From: BOKV01 sp049289295
Lineage (GTDB): Bacteria; Pseudomonadota; Alphaproteobacteria; Rhizobiales; Rhizobiaceae
NCBI GenBank assembly: GCA_049289295.1
Contig: JBATLL010000035.1
Coordinates: 78,336 to 142,335 of the forward strand
Length of the DNA: 64,000 nucleotides
Direction: 5' to 3'
Below the pieces are notes generated by a model. That model worked only from the letters and a program-made list of their open reading frames with translations, was not told where the DNA came from and searched no databases. Below are positions 17,432 to 26,498 of this stretch, piece by piece (position 1 is the stretch's first letter; each line of letters opens with the position of its first letter). The translations under genes and the position numbers were made by a program.

Positions 17432-18079
17432 TCAGTTGACCGGCTTCAGCTTTTCCTTCGGAGCAACTGCGCCTGGAACATCGACGCGCAACTCGTCATA
17501 ACCGACATAGATGATGACATTTTCCTTGTCCGGCCTGGGGATGGAAATGGCGGCATCAACAAAGGAGAATGTGTTGTTGGTGCGTCCCGGCGGAATTTCG
17601 GCCATCACCTCGTGCAATTGCGAATAAAGCACTTCATCGCCCCGCGTTACCGCGATGCGGATCGGCATGGTGAAGGTTCCGGTTTCGCCTGAAGGGCCCG
17701 ATACTGCGCGCCCTGCAATTCCTACCTTGATGTTCAGGAATTCGCCGGCCGTGTTGCACTCGCGGACAACCTCACGAACCGTTCCGCGGAAACGAAGCTT
17801 GGTGGAGAGTTCGGGATCATCCGGCTTGGTCTTGGGCGGATAGACATTGTAGGATTCGGTTCCGCCCCTGATGGTGGCGCGAGGGCAATAGGCCCTTGGG
17901 TCCTGAATTGCATCGGGCGCTGGCAGCGAGGCCTGGTTCACCTGCGGCAGCAACTGCTGATCGGTCGGGGTCAGCGTGTTCTCGACCTTGTTGTCGCCGG
18001 ATGAACTGCAGGCGGCCAGGAAGCCGGACAGCATTGCCACTGTCACGATCTTGCCAAACCCACTTGATGTCACGCGCAT
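17432..18079 (-). CDS. uncharacterised lipoprotein
   Basis: A 215-residue exported protein with a type II signal: basic start, hydrophobic core, and lipobox LAAC with Cys24 as the lipidation site, followed by Ser-rich linker. The mature part is beta-rich without a domain I recognise; it has a conserved-looking YCPRATIRGGTESYNVYPP stretch and a GRTNNTFSFVDAAI stretch. Probably anchored in the outer membrane. The start at 18079 is set by CAGGAAAG one base before it. Its upstream gap to thrC (279 nt) is divergent and contains a 7-bp inverted repeat GAACTGC/GCAGTTC at 18125-18151, but nothing else I can assign. Confidence 0.75.
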   Translation of the reverse strand: MRVTSSGFGKIVTVAMLSGFLAACSSSGDNKVENTLTPTDQQLLPQVNQASLPAPDAIQDPRAYCPRATIRGGTESYNVYPPKTKPDDPELSTKLRFRGTVREVVRECNTAGEFLNIKVGIAGRAVSGPSGETGTFTMPIRIAVTRGDEVLYSQLHEVMAEIPPGRTNNTFSFVDAAISIPRPDKENVIIYVGYDELRVDVPGAVAPKEKLKPVN

Positions 18080-18358
18080 GCTTTCCTGCCCCATTGTCTG
18101 ACTGGCGTATTTCTATCGCCTCTTGAACTGCGAGCCTTATAACAGCAGTTCTTCCACTTCGCGACCCGAGCCTGCGTTCAGGGTAAAGCGCTGCGGATCG
18201 GTTCCTATTTTCCCCGGGAACTTGTCTGAATTGCGCTCCAAACTGCCGCGGGGACATTTTTCTTTCAGTCGCAAAGCAAATAGTGTACCGCCTAGCCGCT
18301 TTGCAAGCCAGCAAACGCCAATTCGGGCGGAACACTTTGCCTGTGCAGGAGTGAGACA

Positions 18359-19756
18359 GTGAAATTCATCAGTACCCGTGGCACAGCGCCTGTGTGCGGA
18401 TTTTCAGATGCCCTTCTTGCCGGCCTCGCGCGTGATGGCGGACTTTATGTGCCGCAAAGCTGGCCGCAATTCAGCGCCGACCAGATCCGATCGATGCAGG
18501 GTATGGCCTACCGCGACATTGCAATGGCCGTGCTGCAGCCTTTTGTCGGCGATGACATTCCATCGAACGCGCTTGAGCGCATGGTAAGCGAAGCCTACGC
18601 AACGTTTCGCCACCCCGCCGTCACGCCACTAGTCCAGACCGGGGCCAACAGCTGGATCATGGAACTGTTCCACGGCCCGACCCTGGCGTTCAAGGACGTT
18701 GCGATGCAGCTGCTCGGGCGTCTCATGGACCATGTACTGGCCGAACGCGGTCAGCGTGCAACCATTGTGGGGGCAACTTCCGGCGACACGGGCGGCGCAG
18801 CCATCGAAGCTTTCAGGGGGCGCACGAACACCGACATCTTCATCCTGTTCCCGCATGGCAAGGTGTCGCCAGTGCAGCAGCGCCAGATGACGGGCGTTGG
18901 CGATGCCAATGTTCATGCCATTGCCATTGAAGGCAATTTCGACGATTGCCAGTCGCTGGTCAAAGCCATGTTCAATGATCACGGCTTTCGCGACCGGACC
19001 CAGTTGTCGGGGGTGAACTCGATCAACTGGGCGCGGATCATGGCCCAGATCGTCTATTATTTTCACGCAGCGACTGCACTGGGCGCGCCGGAAAGAACGG
19101 TATCCTTCACCGTTCCTACCGGAAATTTCGGTGATATCTTTGCCGGTTATGCAGCCGGGCGCATGGGCTTGCCGATCGGGCAACTGGTCATTGCCTCCAA
19201 TGCCAACGATATTCTCGCGCGCACGCTCAAGACTGGCCGGTATGAAACGGCCGGTGTGGTTGCCACCTCTTCCCCCTCGATGGATATCCAGGTCTCGTCC
19301 AATTTCGAGCGACTTCTTTTCGAGGCTTCGGGACGCGACAGCGACCTGATCGTGCGCCTGATGTCGGGCCTGTCACAGTCGGGTGCTTTCACGCTTCCCG
19401 AGAAACTGCTTGCCGCCATCCGGGACAGGTTTGCAGCCGGGCGCGCTGATGAAGCGCAGACTGCCGCCACCATCCGGGCGATGCTTGCCGATGCGGGCTA
19501 CCTGCTCGATCCCCACACCGCCGTTGGCGTCAAGGTTGCCGGGGAGCATGCGGCCGCGCCGCCGATGGTGACGCTTGCAACGGCGCATCCGGCAAAGTTC
19601 CCACAGGCCGTGCAGGAAGCGTGCGGGCGCATACCGCAATTGCCGGAATGGCTTGGCGACCTGATGGAACGCGAGGAACGTTTCACCGTACTGCCCAATG
19701 ACCTGGACAGGCTGCAATCCTTCATCGAAGCGAGGATCGCCCGGTCAGGAAAGTGA
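18359..19756 (+). CDS. thrC: threonine synthase
   Basis: Converts O-phosphohomoserine to threonine with PLP; last step of threonine synthesis. At 465 residues it belongs to the longer class (as in E. coli and yeast) with an N-terminal domain starting MKFISTRGTAPVCGFSDALLAGLARDGGL-like. The PLP lysine is Lys112 in LAFKDVAMQLL, and the phosphate-binding GATSGDTGGAAIEAF loop follows. Start codon GTG, supported by CAGGAG 8 nt upstream. Homoserine kinase (thrB) is about 9 kb away in the cox-linked block rather than adjacent. Confidence 0.96.
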   Translation: MKFISTRGTAPVCGFSDALLAGLARDGGLYVPQSWPQFSADQIRSMQGMAYRDIAMAVLQPFVGDDIPSNALERMVSEAYATFRHPAVTPLVQTGANSWIMELFHGPTLAFKDVAMQLLGRLMDHVLAERGQRATIVGATSGDTGGAAIEAFRGRTNTDIFILFPHGKVSPVQQRQMTGVGDANVHAIAIEGNFDDCQSLVKAMFNDHGFRDRTQLSGVNSINWARIMAQIVYYFHAATALGAPERTVSFTVPTGNFGDIFAGYAAGRMGLPIGQLVIASNANDILARTLKTGRYETAGVVATSSPSMDIQVSSNFERLLFEASGRDSDLIVRLMSGLSQSGAFTLPEKLLAAIRDRFAAGRADEAQTAATIRAMLADAGYLLDPHTAVGVKVAGEHAAAPPMVTLATAHPAKFPQAVQEACGRIPQLPEWLGDLMEREERFTVLPNDLDRLQSFIEARIARSGK

Positions 19757-19772
19757 CTGCATGCATCCGGCG

Positions 19773-19846
19773 TTAGCCATGGCTAAACTCGCAGCAGCCA
19801 ACCCTGCAAACAGGCATGACTTCCCGTTCGCAACAATGTAACATTG
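19773..19846. promoter_or_regulatory. two palindromes in the leader of the M16 peptidase gene
   Basis: A perfect 14-bp palindrome TTAGCCATGGCTAA occupies 19773-19786. A second inverted repeat CAATGT-A-ACATTG occupies 19834-19846 and ends 4 nt before the M16 ATG, where a Shine-Dalgarno would normally be. No SD sequence is visible. They may be an operator or an RNA hairpin controlling translation; function is not known. Confidence 0.35.
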
Positions 19847-19850
19847 GCCC

Positions 19851-21134
19851 ATGAGTGTTGAAGTATCGAAGCTAGCCAACGGGCTTACAGTCGTAACCGA
19901 GCACATGGCGCACCTTGAAAGTGCTGCCCTGGGCGTTTGGGTCAAGGCCGGGGCAAGGCATGAAGCGGAAGCCGAACACGGCATCTCGCACCTGCTGGAA
20001 CACATGGCGTTCAAGGGAACCGAACGGCGAACTGCCATGCAGATTGCCGAGGAGATCGAGAATGTCGGCGGCGAGGTGAATGCCGCAACCAGCGTCGAGA
20101 CCACAGCCTATTATGCGCGCATTCTGAAACAGGATGTCGGCCTGGCGCTCGACATTCTCAGCGACATCCTTTCGAACTCGGCTTTCGACCAGGAGGAGTT
20201 GCAGCGCGAGAAGCATGTGATCCTGCAGGAAATCGGTGCAGCGAACGATACGCCGGATGACCTGGTGTTTGACCAGTTTCAGGATACCGCCTTTTCGGGA
20301 CAGGCAATCGGGCGGCCAATTCTGGGCACGCCCGACACTGTCGAGAGTTTCTCCAGTCAGGACTTGCGCAACTATCTGTCGAAACATTATCGCGGTCCCA
20401 ACTTGGTGCTTTCTGCAGCCGGGGCTGTCGACCATGCGGAAATCGTGGAAAAGGCAGAATCCCTGTTCGGCGGGTTTCCGGCGCTGGAAGGCGAGATCGA
20501 GGAAAGGGCGTTTTACCGAGGTGGTGAAAGGCTTCTCAATCGCGATTTCAATGAAGCACAAATCGTGCTGGGCTTCGAAGGCAAGGCATATCACGCACGT
20601 GATTTCTATGCTTCCCAGTTGCTTGCCACGGTGCTTGGCGGAGGCATGTCTTCCCGCCTCTTCCAGGAAGTGCGCGAGAAACGCGGCCTTTGCTACTCGA
20701 TCCATGCCTTTCACTGGGGATTTTCGGATACCGGTATTTTCGGCATCCATGCAGCGACCGGCGAAGAAGATACGCGTGAACTCGTTCCGGTGCTGCTGGA
20801 TGAACTGATCCGGGCTGGCAAGGAGATTTCCGAGCAGGAAGCAAACCGCGCGCGCGCGCAGATCCGTTCAGGCCTGCTGATGGGCATGGAAAGCCCCTCG
20901 GCAAGAGCAGGGCAGATTGCTCGCCAGATACTCCTCTTCGGTCGCCCTGTGACCACGGAGGAACTGGTGCAGCGGCTTGAAGCCATTTCAGTCGAGCGCC
21001 TGAGGGATCTTGCAGTGCGCACCTTCCAGCAGACGCAGCCTACCATTGCCGTGGTCGGCCCGGCTTCCAACGTGCCTGATCTTGCGGCGGTCACAAGCCA
21101 TCTGGGATACAGGCAAGCAGCCGCAGCCGAGTGA
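19851..21134 (+). CDS. M16-family zinc metallopeptidase (processing peptidase-like)
   Basis: A 427-residue pitrilysin-family peptidase closely resembling the beta subunit of mitochondrial processing peptidase and bacterial PqqL/YmxG-like proteins. The inverted zinc motif HLLEH is at residues 47-51, with the third ligand Glu expected in the ENVGGEVNA segment. The second M16 domain (residues about 190-420) includes the YSIHAFHWGFSDTGIFGI region. No signal peptide is seen. The gene lies 95 nt after thrC, the common Rhizobiales order thrC-M16-GNAT. No SD is seen; an inverted repeat sits in that spot. Confidence 0.92.
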   Translation: MSVEVSKLANGLTVVTEHMAHLESAALGVWVKAGARHEAEAEHGISHLLEHMAFKGTERRTAMQIAEEIENVGGEVNAATSVETTAYYARILKQDVGLALDILSDILSNSAFDQEELQREKHVILQEIGAANDTPDDLVFDQFQDTAFSGQAIGRPILGTPDTVESFSSQDLRNYLSKHYRGPNLVLSAAGAVDHAEIVEKAESLFGGFPALEGEIEERAFYRGGERLLNRDFNEAQIVLGFEGKAYHARDFYASQLLATVLGGGMSSRLFQEVREKRGLCYSIHAFHWGFSDTGIFGIHAATGEEDTRELVPVLLDELIRAGKEISEQEANRARAQIRSGLLMGMESPSARAGQIARQILLFGRPVTTEELVQRLEAISVERLRDLAVRTFQQTQPTIAVVGPASNVPDLAAVTSHLGYRQAAAAE

Positions 21135-21143
21135 TCTTGCGCG

Positions 21144-21749
21144 ATGCGCCTGCGTTTCCTGTCAGGCCAACGCGAGCAGTTACCCGCGATAAGGGGCCAT
21201 GGCCTCCTGCTGCGCGGACCAGAACCCGGTGACGCAGCCCAGTGGCTGCAGGTTCGCAGCCAAAGCTCCAATTTCCTCGTTCCCTGGGAACCGGAATGGC
21301 CGCGCGACGACCTGACACCGGCAGGCTTCCGGCGTCGGCTGAACCACTATGAGCGCGACTGGAATGAGCGAAAGGGATGCACCTTTTTCCTGTTTCGGGA
21401 ATCAGACATGAAATTGCTTGGCGGACTTGGCTTTACGAACATGCGCATGGGCGCGTCCAGAAGCTGCACCCTGGGCTACTGGTGTGGCGTCATGCATGCA
21501 GGAAAGGGCAATATGAGCAAGGGGGTCGCCATGGCGCTTCCCTTTGCTTTCCAGACCCTTGGCATGAGGCGCGTGGAAGCCGCCTGCATCCCTGGAAATC
21601 TGCGTTCCAAGAAGCTGCTGGAGAGGCTGGGCTTTCGTCAGGAGGGTCTGCTGCGGAGCTACCTGGAAATCAATGGCGAGCGGAGAGACCATCTCCTGTA
21701 TGCGCTGCTCAATGATGATCCGACAGGAATTCCCGCAGATGCGGACTGA
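21144..21749 (+). CDS. GNAT acetyltransferase, RimJ-like
   Basis: A 201-residue GCN5-related N-acetyltransferase resembling RimJ/RimL enzymes that acetylate protein N-termini. The acetyl-CoA binding region with GNMSKGVAMALPFAFQTLGM-like residues and the RRVEAACIPGN-LRSKKLLERLGFRQEG end of the fold (residues about 125-170) are clear. The target is unknown. It follows the M16 gene by 9 nt and is probably co-transcribed with it. Confidence 0.88.
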   Translation: MRLRFLSGQREQLPAIRGHGLLLRGPEPGDAAQWLQVRSQSSNFLVPWEPEWPRDDLTPAGFRRRLNHYERDWNERKGCTFFLFRESDMKLLGGLGFTNMRMGASRSCTLGYWCGVMHAGKGNMSKGVAMALPFAFQTLGMRRVEAACIPGNLRSKKLLERLGFRQEGLLRSYLEINGERRDHLLYALLNDDPTGIPADAD

Positions 21750-21756
21750 AAATAGC

Positions 21757-21781
21757 CTGTTTTCGGTGAAAAACAGATTTT
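21757..21781 (+). terminator. weak intrinsic terminator after the GNAT gene
   Basis: Arms CTGTTTT (21757-21763) and AAAACAG (21770-21776) with a 6-nt loop, followed by ATTTT. The stem is AT-rich and the T run short, so termination may be partial. Confidence 0.4.
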
Positions 21782-21859
21782 GAGTTGGCGCGAGTTCGGC
21801 GTAACGCGCAAATCGGTCCGAATGCAATGGACTAGGTAAGCGTTACGCCGTAAAACGCC

Positions 21860-24781
21860 TTGTTTCGTGTACCTGTTCAAGCTGGCATCACCTTGCGGCC
21901 ATTCGTAAATGCACTTCTCCTGGTTACCTGCTTTGTCCTGCTGATGGGTGCGGGCGGGTTTCGTGCGGCCTATGCGCTTGACCCGGTCAGCGTGTCGCGC
22001 GACGAACAGGCGGTGGACATCACGAACGCAGTGGAACTTTACTCGCAGGCTTCCGACAGCCTGAAGATTTCCACCGCACCAGACCGCGAAGGGATCGTTC
22101 GGCGCGTCGAGGTTCGGGCAAAGAACCCGGACGTTGTCACGAACTGGGCCGTGTTTGCCCTGGTCAACAATACGAACGAGCAGATCGACCGCCTCATCAT
22201 CGCTCCCCACTACCGGCTTGTATCGTCCGGGCTTTTCTGGCCCGATCTCGATGCCACGCGTATCGCTGCAATCACGCCCAGCGAAGGGTTTTCCCTAGAA
22301 CCTTCCAATGATCGCGAGGCGGATGGCTTCCTGATCACGCTTGACCCCGGCTCGGTCATCACGCTGATTGCGGAATTGCGCACAGCGACACTGCCGCAGC
22401 TCTATCTGTGGGATCCCGACGCCTACAAGGACACCGTGAACTCATACACGCTCTATCGCGGCATAGTGTTGGGCATTTCGGGCCTTCTGGCTGTCTTCCT
22501 GACAATCCTGTTCGTGGTGAAGGGATCGGCGCTGTTTCCAGCGACTGCCGCACTCGCCTGGGGCGTCCTGGCCTATGTCTGCGTCGACTTCGGATTCTGG
22601 GACCGGATCGTGACGTTGACGCCTTCAACGCTGCCGATCTGGCGAGCGGGAACAGAAGTCTTCGTTTCCGCAGCACTCGTCATTTTCCTGTACGCCTTCC
22701 TCAACCTCAACCGATGGCACCGCCACCTTTCCACTGTCACGGCTGCCTGGCTGCTTGGCCTCGTCATCCTTGTCGGCGTTGCGGTGATCCTTCCCCAGGT
22801 CGCGGCTGGGATTGCCCGCATATCCTTTGCTCTGACTGGCCTGGCAGGTGCCGGGTTGATCGGCTTCATGGCTCTGCGCGGGTTTGACCGCGCGGTCATG
22901 CTCATCCCGACCTGGATCCTGACGCTTGCCTGGCTGACAGGATCCTGGATGACGGTAACCGGCCAATTGTCGAACGACATCATCCAGCCTGCCCTTTCGG
23001 GCGGCCTCGTGCTGATCGTGATGCTGCTTGGCTTCACTGTCATGCAACATGCCTACACGGGTGGTGCCATTGCAGAAGGCCTGGTCAGCGATGTCGAACG
23101 CAAGGCGCTGGCGCTGGCCGGCTCTGGCTATATCGAATGGGATTGGGACAGTGGCCGAGATGTCATCCATTGTGGCGACGAGGCTGCGCTGGCGCTCGGC
23201 CTGACAAACAGGGCGCTCAACGGGCCGGTCCGAAACTGGGTCAACCAGTTGCACCCCAATGACCGGGACCGCTTCTCCGCGACACTCGACGCCATCCTCG
23301 ATCACAAGCGTGGACGCATCAACCAGACTTTCCGCATCCGCAGCGACAATGGCCATTATCACTGGTTCAACCTCAGGGCTCGCCCCCTGATCGGCGCAGG
23401 CGGGGAAGTCATCCGTTGCGTTGGAACCGTGTCGGATGTGACGGATGCCAAGACTGCCGAGGAGCGGCTGCTGTTTGACAGCGTGCATGACAATCTGACC
23501 GGACTTGAAAACCGGCAGTTGATGGTCAATCGGCTCGAAACGATCATTGCCCTTGCAAGGCGCAATGCCGCGGCAAGGCCTTCCGCGTTCCATGTCAATA
23601 TCGATCATTTCAGCGAACTGAATGCCAGGCTCGGATTTGGCGTCGGAGACACAATCCTTCTCACGGCTGCGCGCCGTCTGGGACGCCTGCTTCGCGATGG
23701 AGACAGCCTCGCCAGAGTGGCTGGCGACCAGTTCACCTTCATTCTCGTTTCCGACACTTCGCCGGACAAGATCGCGGCCTTTGCCGATTCCATCCGCAGG
23801 ACCCTCAAGGCTCCGGTGCAGTTTGCGGGTGAGGAAATCACGTTGACCGCCTCGATCGGAATTGCGTCATGGACGTCGGAACATGGTGCAGCAGCGGATC
23901 TGTTGCGCGACGCAGAACTGGCCATGTTGCAGGCGAAGCGCTTTGGTGGGAACCGGATCGAACCGTTCAGGCCTGCATTCAGGACCGGTCGGGACGATAC
24001 GACCGTGTTGCTGGATGATCTCAAGCTTGCGATCAGCGGGAATCAGATTTCAGTCGTTTACCAACCTATCCTGCATCTCGATTTGCGAACGATCGCTGGC
24101 TTCGAGGCACTGATCCGCTGGCAGCATCCCAAGCTCGGACTGGTATCACCGGCCGAGTTCGTTCCCATCGCCGAGCGCTCCGGCCTGATCAATGAAATCG
24201 GCTATCATGTGCTGGAACGTGCCGCGGAAGATTTCGTGAAGATCGCGGAAAAGCTTGGTGACAATGACTGTTTCGTTTCGGTGAACATTTCCAGCCGTGA
24301 AATCATGCGCCACGATATCGTCAATGACATTCGCAGCGTACTCAAGAAGACCGGTCTTCCAGCCAGCATGCTGCGGATTGAACTCACTGAATCGCTGGTG
24401 ATGGAAAATCCGGAACATTCGGCAGAGGTGCTGGGCCGGATCAAGGCACTGGGTGTGGGACTGTCGCTTGACGATTTCGGGACCGGCTTTTCAAGCCTGT
24501 CCTACCTGATGCGGTTCCCATTCGACACGATCAAGATTGACCAGTCATTTGTTCGCGCACGTGATCGCAAGGAGCGGCTCGTCGTCCTGCGCTCGATCAT
24601 TGCCATGGCGCATGGGCTGGGTCAAAAGCTGATTGCGGAAGGTATCGAGTTCGAATCCGACGTGACGGAACTGCAGCAACTGGGTTGCGAGTATGGCCAG
24701 GGTTACCTGCTGGGCGAGCCGATGAATTTCTCGGATACGGGCAGGCTGGCGGAAGAAGAGTTCAGGCTGGCTGGACAGTAA
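21860..24781 (+). CDS. membrane PAS-GGDEF-EAL protein, probable c-di-GMP phosphodiesterase
   Basis: A 973-residue signalling protein. A signal peptide ends near AYALD (about residue 36). A periplasmic 7TMR-DISM-like sensor domain (about 37-195) is followed by seven or so membrane helices (about 196-405), a PAS/PAC domain (about 415-535), a GGDEF domain (about 540-705) and an EAL domain (about 715-965). The GGDEF signature is degenerate, AGDQF at 621-625, so cyclase activity is unlikely. EAL at 749-751, plus ELTES, DDFGTGFSSLSYL and IKIDQSF, are intact, which points to c-di-GMP breakdown. Start codon TTG at 21860 without a clear RBS; chosen because it keeps the signal peptide. Confidence 0.88.
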   Translation: MFRVPVQAGITLRPFVNALLLVTCFVLLMGAGGFRAAYALDPVSVSRDEQAVDITNAVELYSQASDSLKISTAPDREGIVRRVEVRAKNPDVVTNWAVFALVNNTNEQIDRLIIAPHYRLVSSGLFWPDLDATRIAAITPSEGFSLEPSNDREADGFLITLDPGSVITLIAELRTATLPQLYLWDPDAYKDTVNSYTLYRGIVLGISGLLAVFLTILFVVKGSALFPATAALAWGVLAYVCVDFGFWDRIVTLTPSTLPIWRAGTEVFVSAALVIFLYAFLNLNRWHRHLSTVTAAWLLGLVILVGVAVILPQVAAGIARISFALTGLAGAGLIGFMALRGFDRAVMLIPTWILTLAWLTGSWMTVTGQLSNDIIQPALSGGLVLIVMLLGFTVMQHAYTGGAIAEGLVSDVERKALALAGSGYIEWDWDSGRDVIHCGDEAALALGLTNRALNGPVRNWVNQLHPNDRDRFSATLDAILDHKRGRINQTFRIRSDNGHYHWFNLRARPLIGAGGEVIRCVGTVSDVTDAKTAEERLLFDSVHDNLTGLENRQLMVNRLETIIALARRNAAARPSAFHVNIDHFSELNARLGFGVGDTILLTAARRLGRLLRDGDSLARVAGDQFTFILVSDTSPDKIAAFADSIRRTLKAPVQFAGEEITLTASIGIASWTSEHGAAADLLRDAELAMLQAKRFGGNRIEPFRPAFRTGRDDTTVLLDDLKLAISGNQISVVYQPILHLDLRTIAGFEALIRWQHPKLGLVSPAEFVPIAERSGLINEIGYHVLERAAEDFVKIAEKLGDNDCFVSVNISSREIMRHDIVNDIRSVLKKTGLPASMLRIELTESLVMENPEHSAEVLGRIKALGVGLSLDDFGTGFSSLSYLMRFPFDTIKIDQSFVRARDRKERLVVLRSIIAMAHGLGQKLIAEGIEFESDVTELQQLGCEYGQGYLLGEPMNFSDTGRLAEEEFRLAGQ

Positions 24782-24812
24782 GCGATTTGTGGGGCCAAGG
24801 CGCTTCGGGCGC

Positions 24813-25388
24813 TCAGGCGTGACCGGCATCAGCTGACAGGAGGGAGGGATTAACCCCCATCCTGAGCAGGGCGCGCTCATATTTGGTCTCGTGCACCTGG
24901 TCGAACACAAGCTCTGAATCAGCGCGCGATGTGAGCCAGCCGTTGGAAACGATTTCCTCCTCCAGCTGACCAGCCGCCCACCCGGCATAACCGAGCGCGA
25001 TCATCCGCCTTGATGGTCCCCTGCCCTTTGAAATGGCGCGCAGGATTTCCAGTGTCGCGGTGAGGCTGATCTCATCGGTAATGGAGATCGTCGTGTCGGA
25101 CGTGAAATCGGCGGAATGAAGAACGAAACCGCGCCCCGGTTCGACCGGACCACCCATGCACAATGCAGGTGCAGACACATCATCGGGCAAAAGGCCTCGT
25201 TCGCCATCGGCCACTATGCCCAGTTGCACGAGGAATTCGGCAGTAGACGGCTTTTCCAGCGTCCTGTTGACCACCAGCCCCATCGCACCATCATCGGAAT
25301 GAGAGCACACGAAGACAACGGCCTTTTCGAACCGCACATCGCCCATGTTTGGCATGGCTATCAGGAAATGACCTTCAAACGAGTCCAT
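24813..25388 (-). CDS. YqgE/AlgH family protein
   Basis: A 191-residue member of the conserved YqgE/AlgH (DUF179) family, of unknown biochemical role. Typical segments are GHFLIAMPNMGD near the N-terminus, VVFVCSHSDDGAMGLVVNR (about residues 24-42), and the C-terminal LGYAGWAAGQLEEEI. The start at 25388 gives a family-typical length; an AGGA lies about 14 nt upstream, rather far, and a longer frame to 25484 or 25568 is possible but would run into the divergent promoter region. It is divergent from the DsbD-N gene. Confidence 0.87.
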   Translation of the reverse strand: MDSFEGHFLIAMPNMGDVRFEKAVVFVCSHSDDGAMGLVVNRTLEKPSTAEFLVQLGIVADGERGLLPDDVSAPALCMGGPVEPGRGFVLHSADFTSDTTISITDEISLTATLEILRAISKGRGPSRRMIALGYAGWAAGQLEEEIVSNGWLTSRADSELVFDQVHETKYERALLRMGVNPSLLSADAGHA

Positions 25389-25574
25389 TGGTGCGATGAC
25401 CGTCCTGTCGGTATTGGAATTGGCCCGCAGACTACCTGTTTTGCTGGTGCAGGTGAAGCCTGACCGGCGGGTAATGCCAGACATGGCTGGCAAGGGCAAC
25501 CAAGCTGACGGAAAAATGAGTGCTCGTGAAAATCGTTCATTCGCAAAATCGCTGGCGCGCATTATCATGATGGC

Positions 25575-26390
25575 ATGATGCGCCAGACTGTCACCGCCAT
25601 TTTCCTTCTAGTTTCATTCGGCCTCGGCAATGCCTGGGCTGCCTCCACCCAATGGGAAGATCTGGGGGGTGGCAAGGCAAGGCTGGTTGCAGTGCTCGAC
25701 CCCGCGTCGGGCGAGGTATCGGGAGCTATAGAGTTCCAGCTCGAAGAAGGCTGGAAAACCTACTGGCGTCAGCCTGGAGCATCCGGCATTCCGCCCGAGT
25801 TCGATTTTTCCGCCTCCAGCAATTTTGAAGCGGCGGCAGTGCTGTTTCCCCTGCCCCAACACATCAAGCTGGATGGCACGGAGTTCATCGGTTATCGCGG
25901 GCGGGTGCTGTTCCCCTTTTCTGGCAAGCTGAATGGAGATCAAGGCGAAGGCGCGATCAGGCTCATGATGCTTGCAGGTGTTTGCGATGAAGTCTGCATT
26001 CCCGCGACCCAGCAGTTCGAACTGCCTGCCAAGGACCTGCTGCACAGTGACTTCGAGGCAATGAGCGTGCTGGAAGCCGCGCAGATGGCATTGCCTCAAG
26101 CGCCTACGGACGATTTTCGGATTGTTTCGGCGCGCATCGAAAACCTTCGCGAACTTATTGCAGAAGTTCAGGTTCCCGCAGGCGGGCAGGCTGACGAACT
26201 GTTCGCCGAAGGTCCGGAAGGCTGGTTTTTCGGGCCGGGCAATCTGGCACCGGGCGACGATGGCAGGTCTGTTTTCCACCTGCCGGTCCTGGGGTCTCCG
26301 CCAGATGCGGAAACGAGCGGGCTGGCGTTGCGTTTCACTGCAGTATCGGGGACTTCGGGCATTGAACAGACTGTCAGAATTGAGCGGTAG
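25575..26390 (+). CDS. stand-alone DsbD N-terminal (alpha) domain protein
   Basis: A 271-residue periplasmic protein with a signal peptide (cleavage expected after NAWAA, about residue 23). The domain matches the N-terminal immunoglobulin-like domain of DsbD/ScsB, including WKTYWRQPGASGIPPEFD (about residues 62-79) and a cysteine pair in AGVCDEVCIPAT. In DsbD this pair passes electrons to periplasmic partners. No membrane or thioredoxin domain follows, so it needs another electron donor. Lies next to YqgE and a peroxiredoxin. Start 25575 or the following ATG. Confidence 0.82.
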   Translation: MMRQTVTAIFLLVSFGLGNAWAASTQWEDLGGGKARLVAVLDPASGEVSGAIEFQLEEGWKTYWRQPGASGIPPEFDFSASSNFEAAAVLFPLPQHIKLDGTEFIGYRGRVLFPFSGKLNGDQGEGAIRLMMLAGVCDEVCIPATQQFELPAKDLLHSDFEAMSVLEAAQMALPQAPTDDFRIVSARIENLRELIAEVQVPAGGQADELFAEGPEGWFFGPGNLAPGDDGRSVFHLPVLGSPPDAETSGLALRFTAVSGTSGIEQTVRIER

Positions 26391-26415
26391 ATTCGCTCTG
26401 GCATCAAGGACGATG

Positions 26416-26444
26416 TTGCACTAATCAATCGTCCAGATTTACAA
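26416..26444 (+). promoter_or_regulatory. possible promoter of the peroxiredoxin gene
   Basis: TTGCAC (26416-26421) and TTACAA (26439-26444) are separated by 17 nt. The -10 box is a poor match. The inferred transcript start would lie just before the palindrome at 26462-26475. Confidence 0.3.
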
Positions 26445-26461
26445 CCAGTTCGTGTCAAGCC

Positions 26462-26475
26462 GGCTTGTACAAGCC
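26462..26475. promoter_or_regulatory. perfect 14-bp palindrome upstream of the peroxiredoxin gene
   Basis: GGCTTGTACAAGCC is perfectly self-complementary and lies 23 nt before the peroxiredoxin ATG, in an operator-like position just downstream of the possible promoter. The binding factor, if any, is unknown. Confidence 0.35.
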
Positions 26476-26498
26476 ATGTATCACAATGGAGCGATTTG

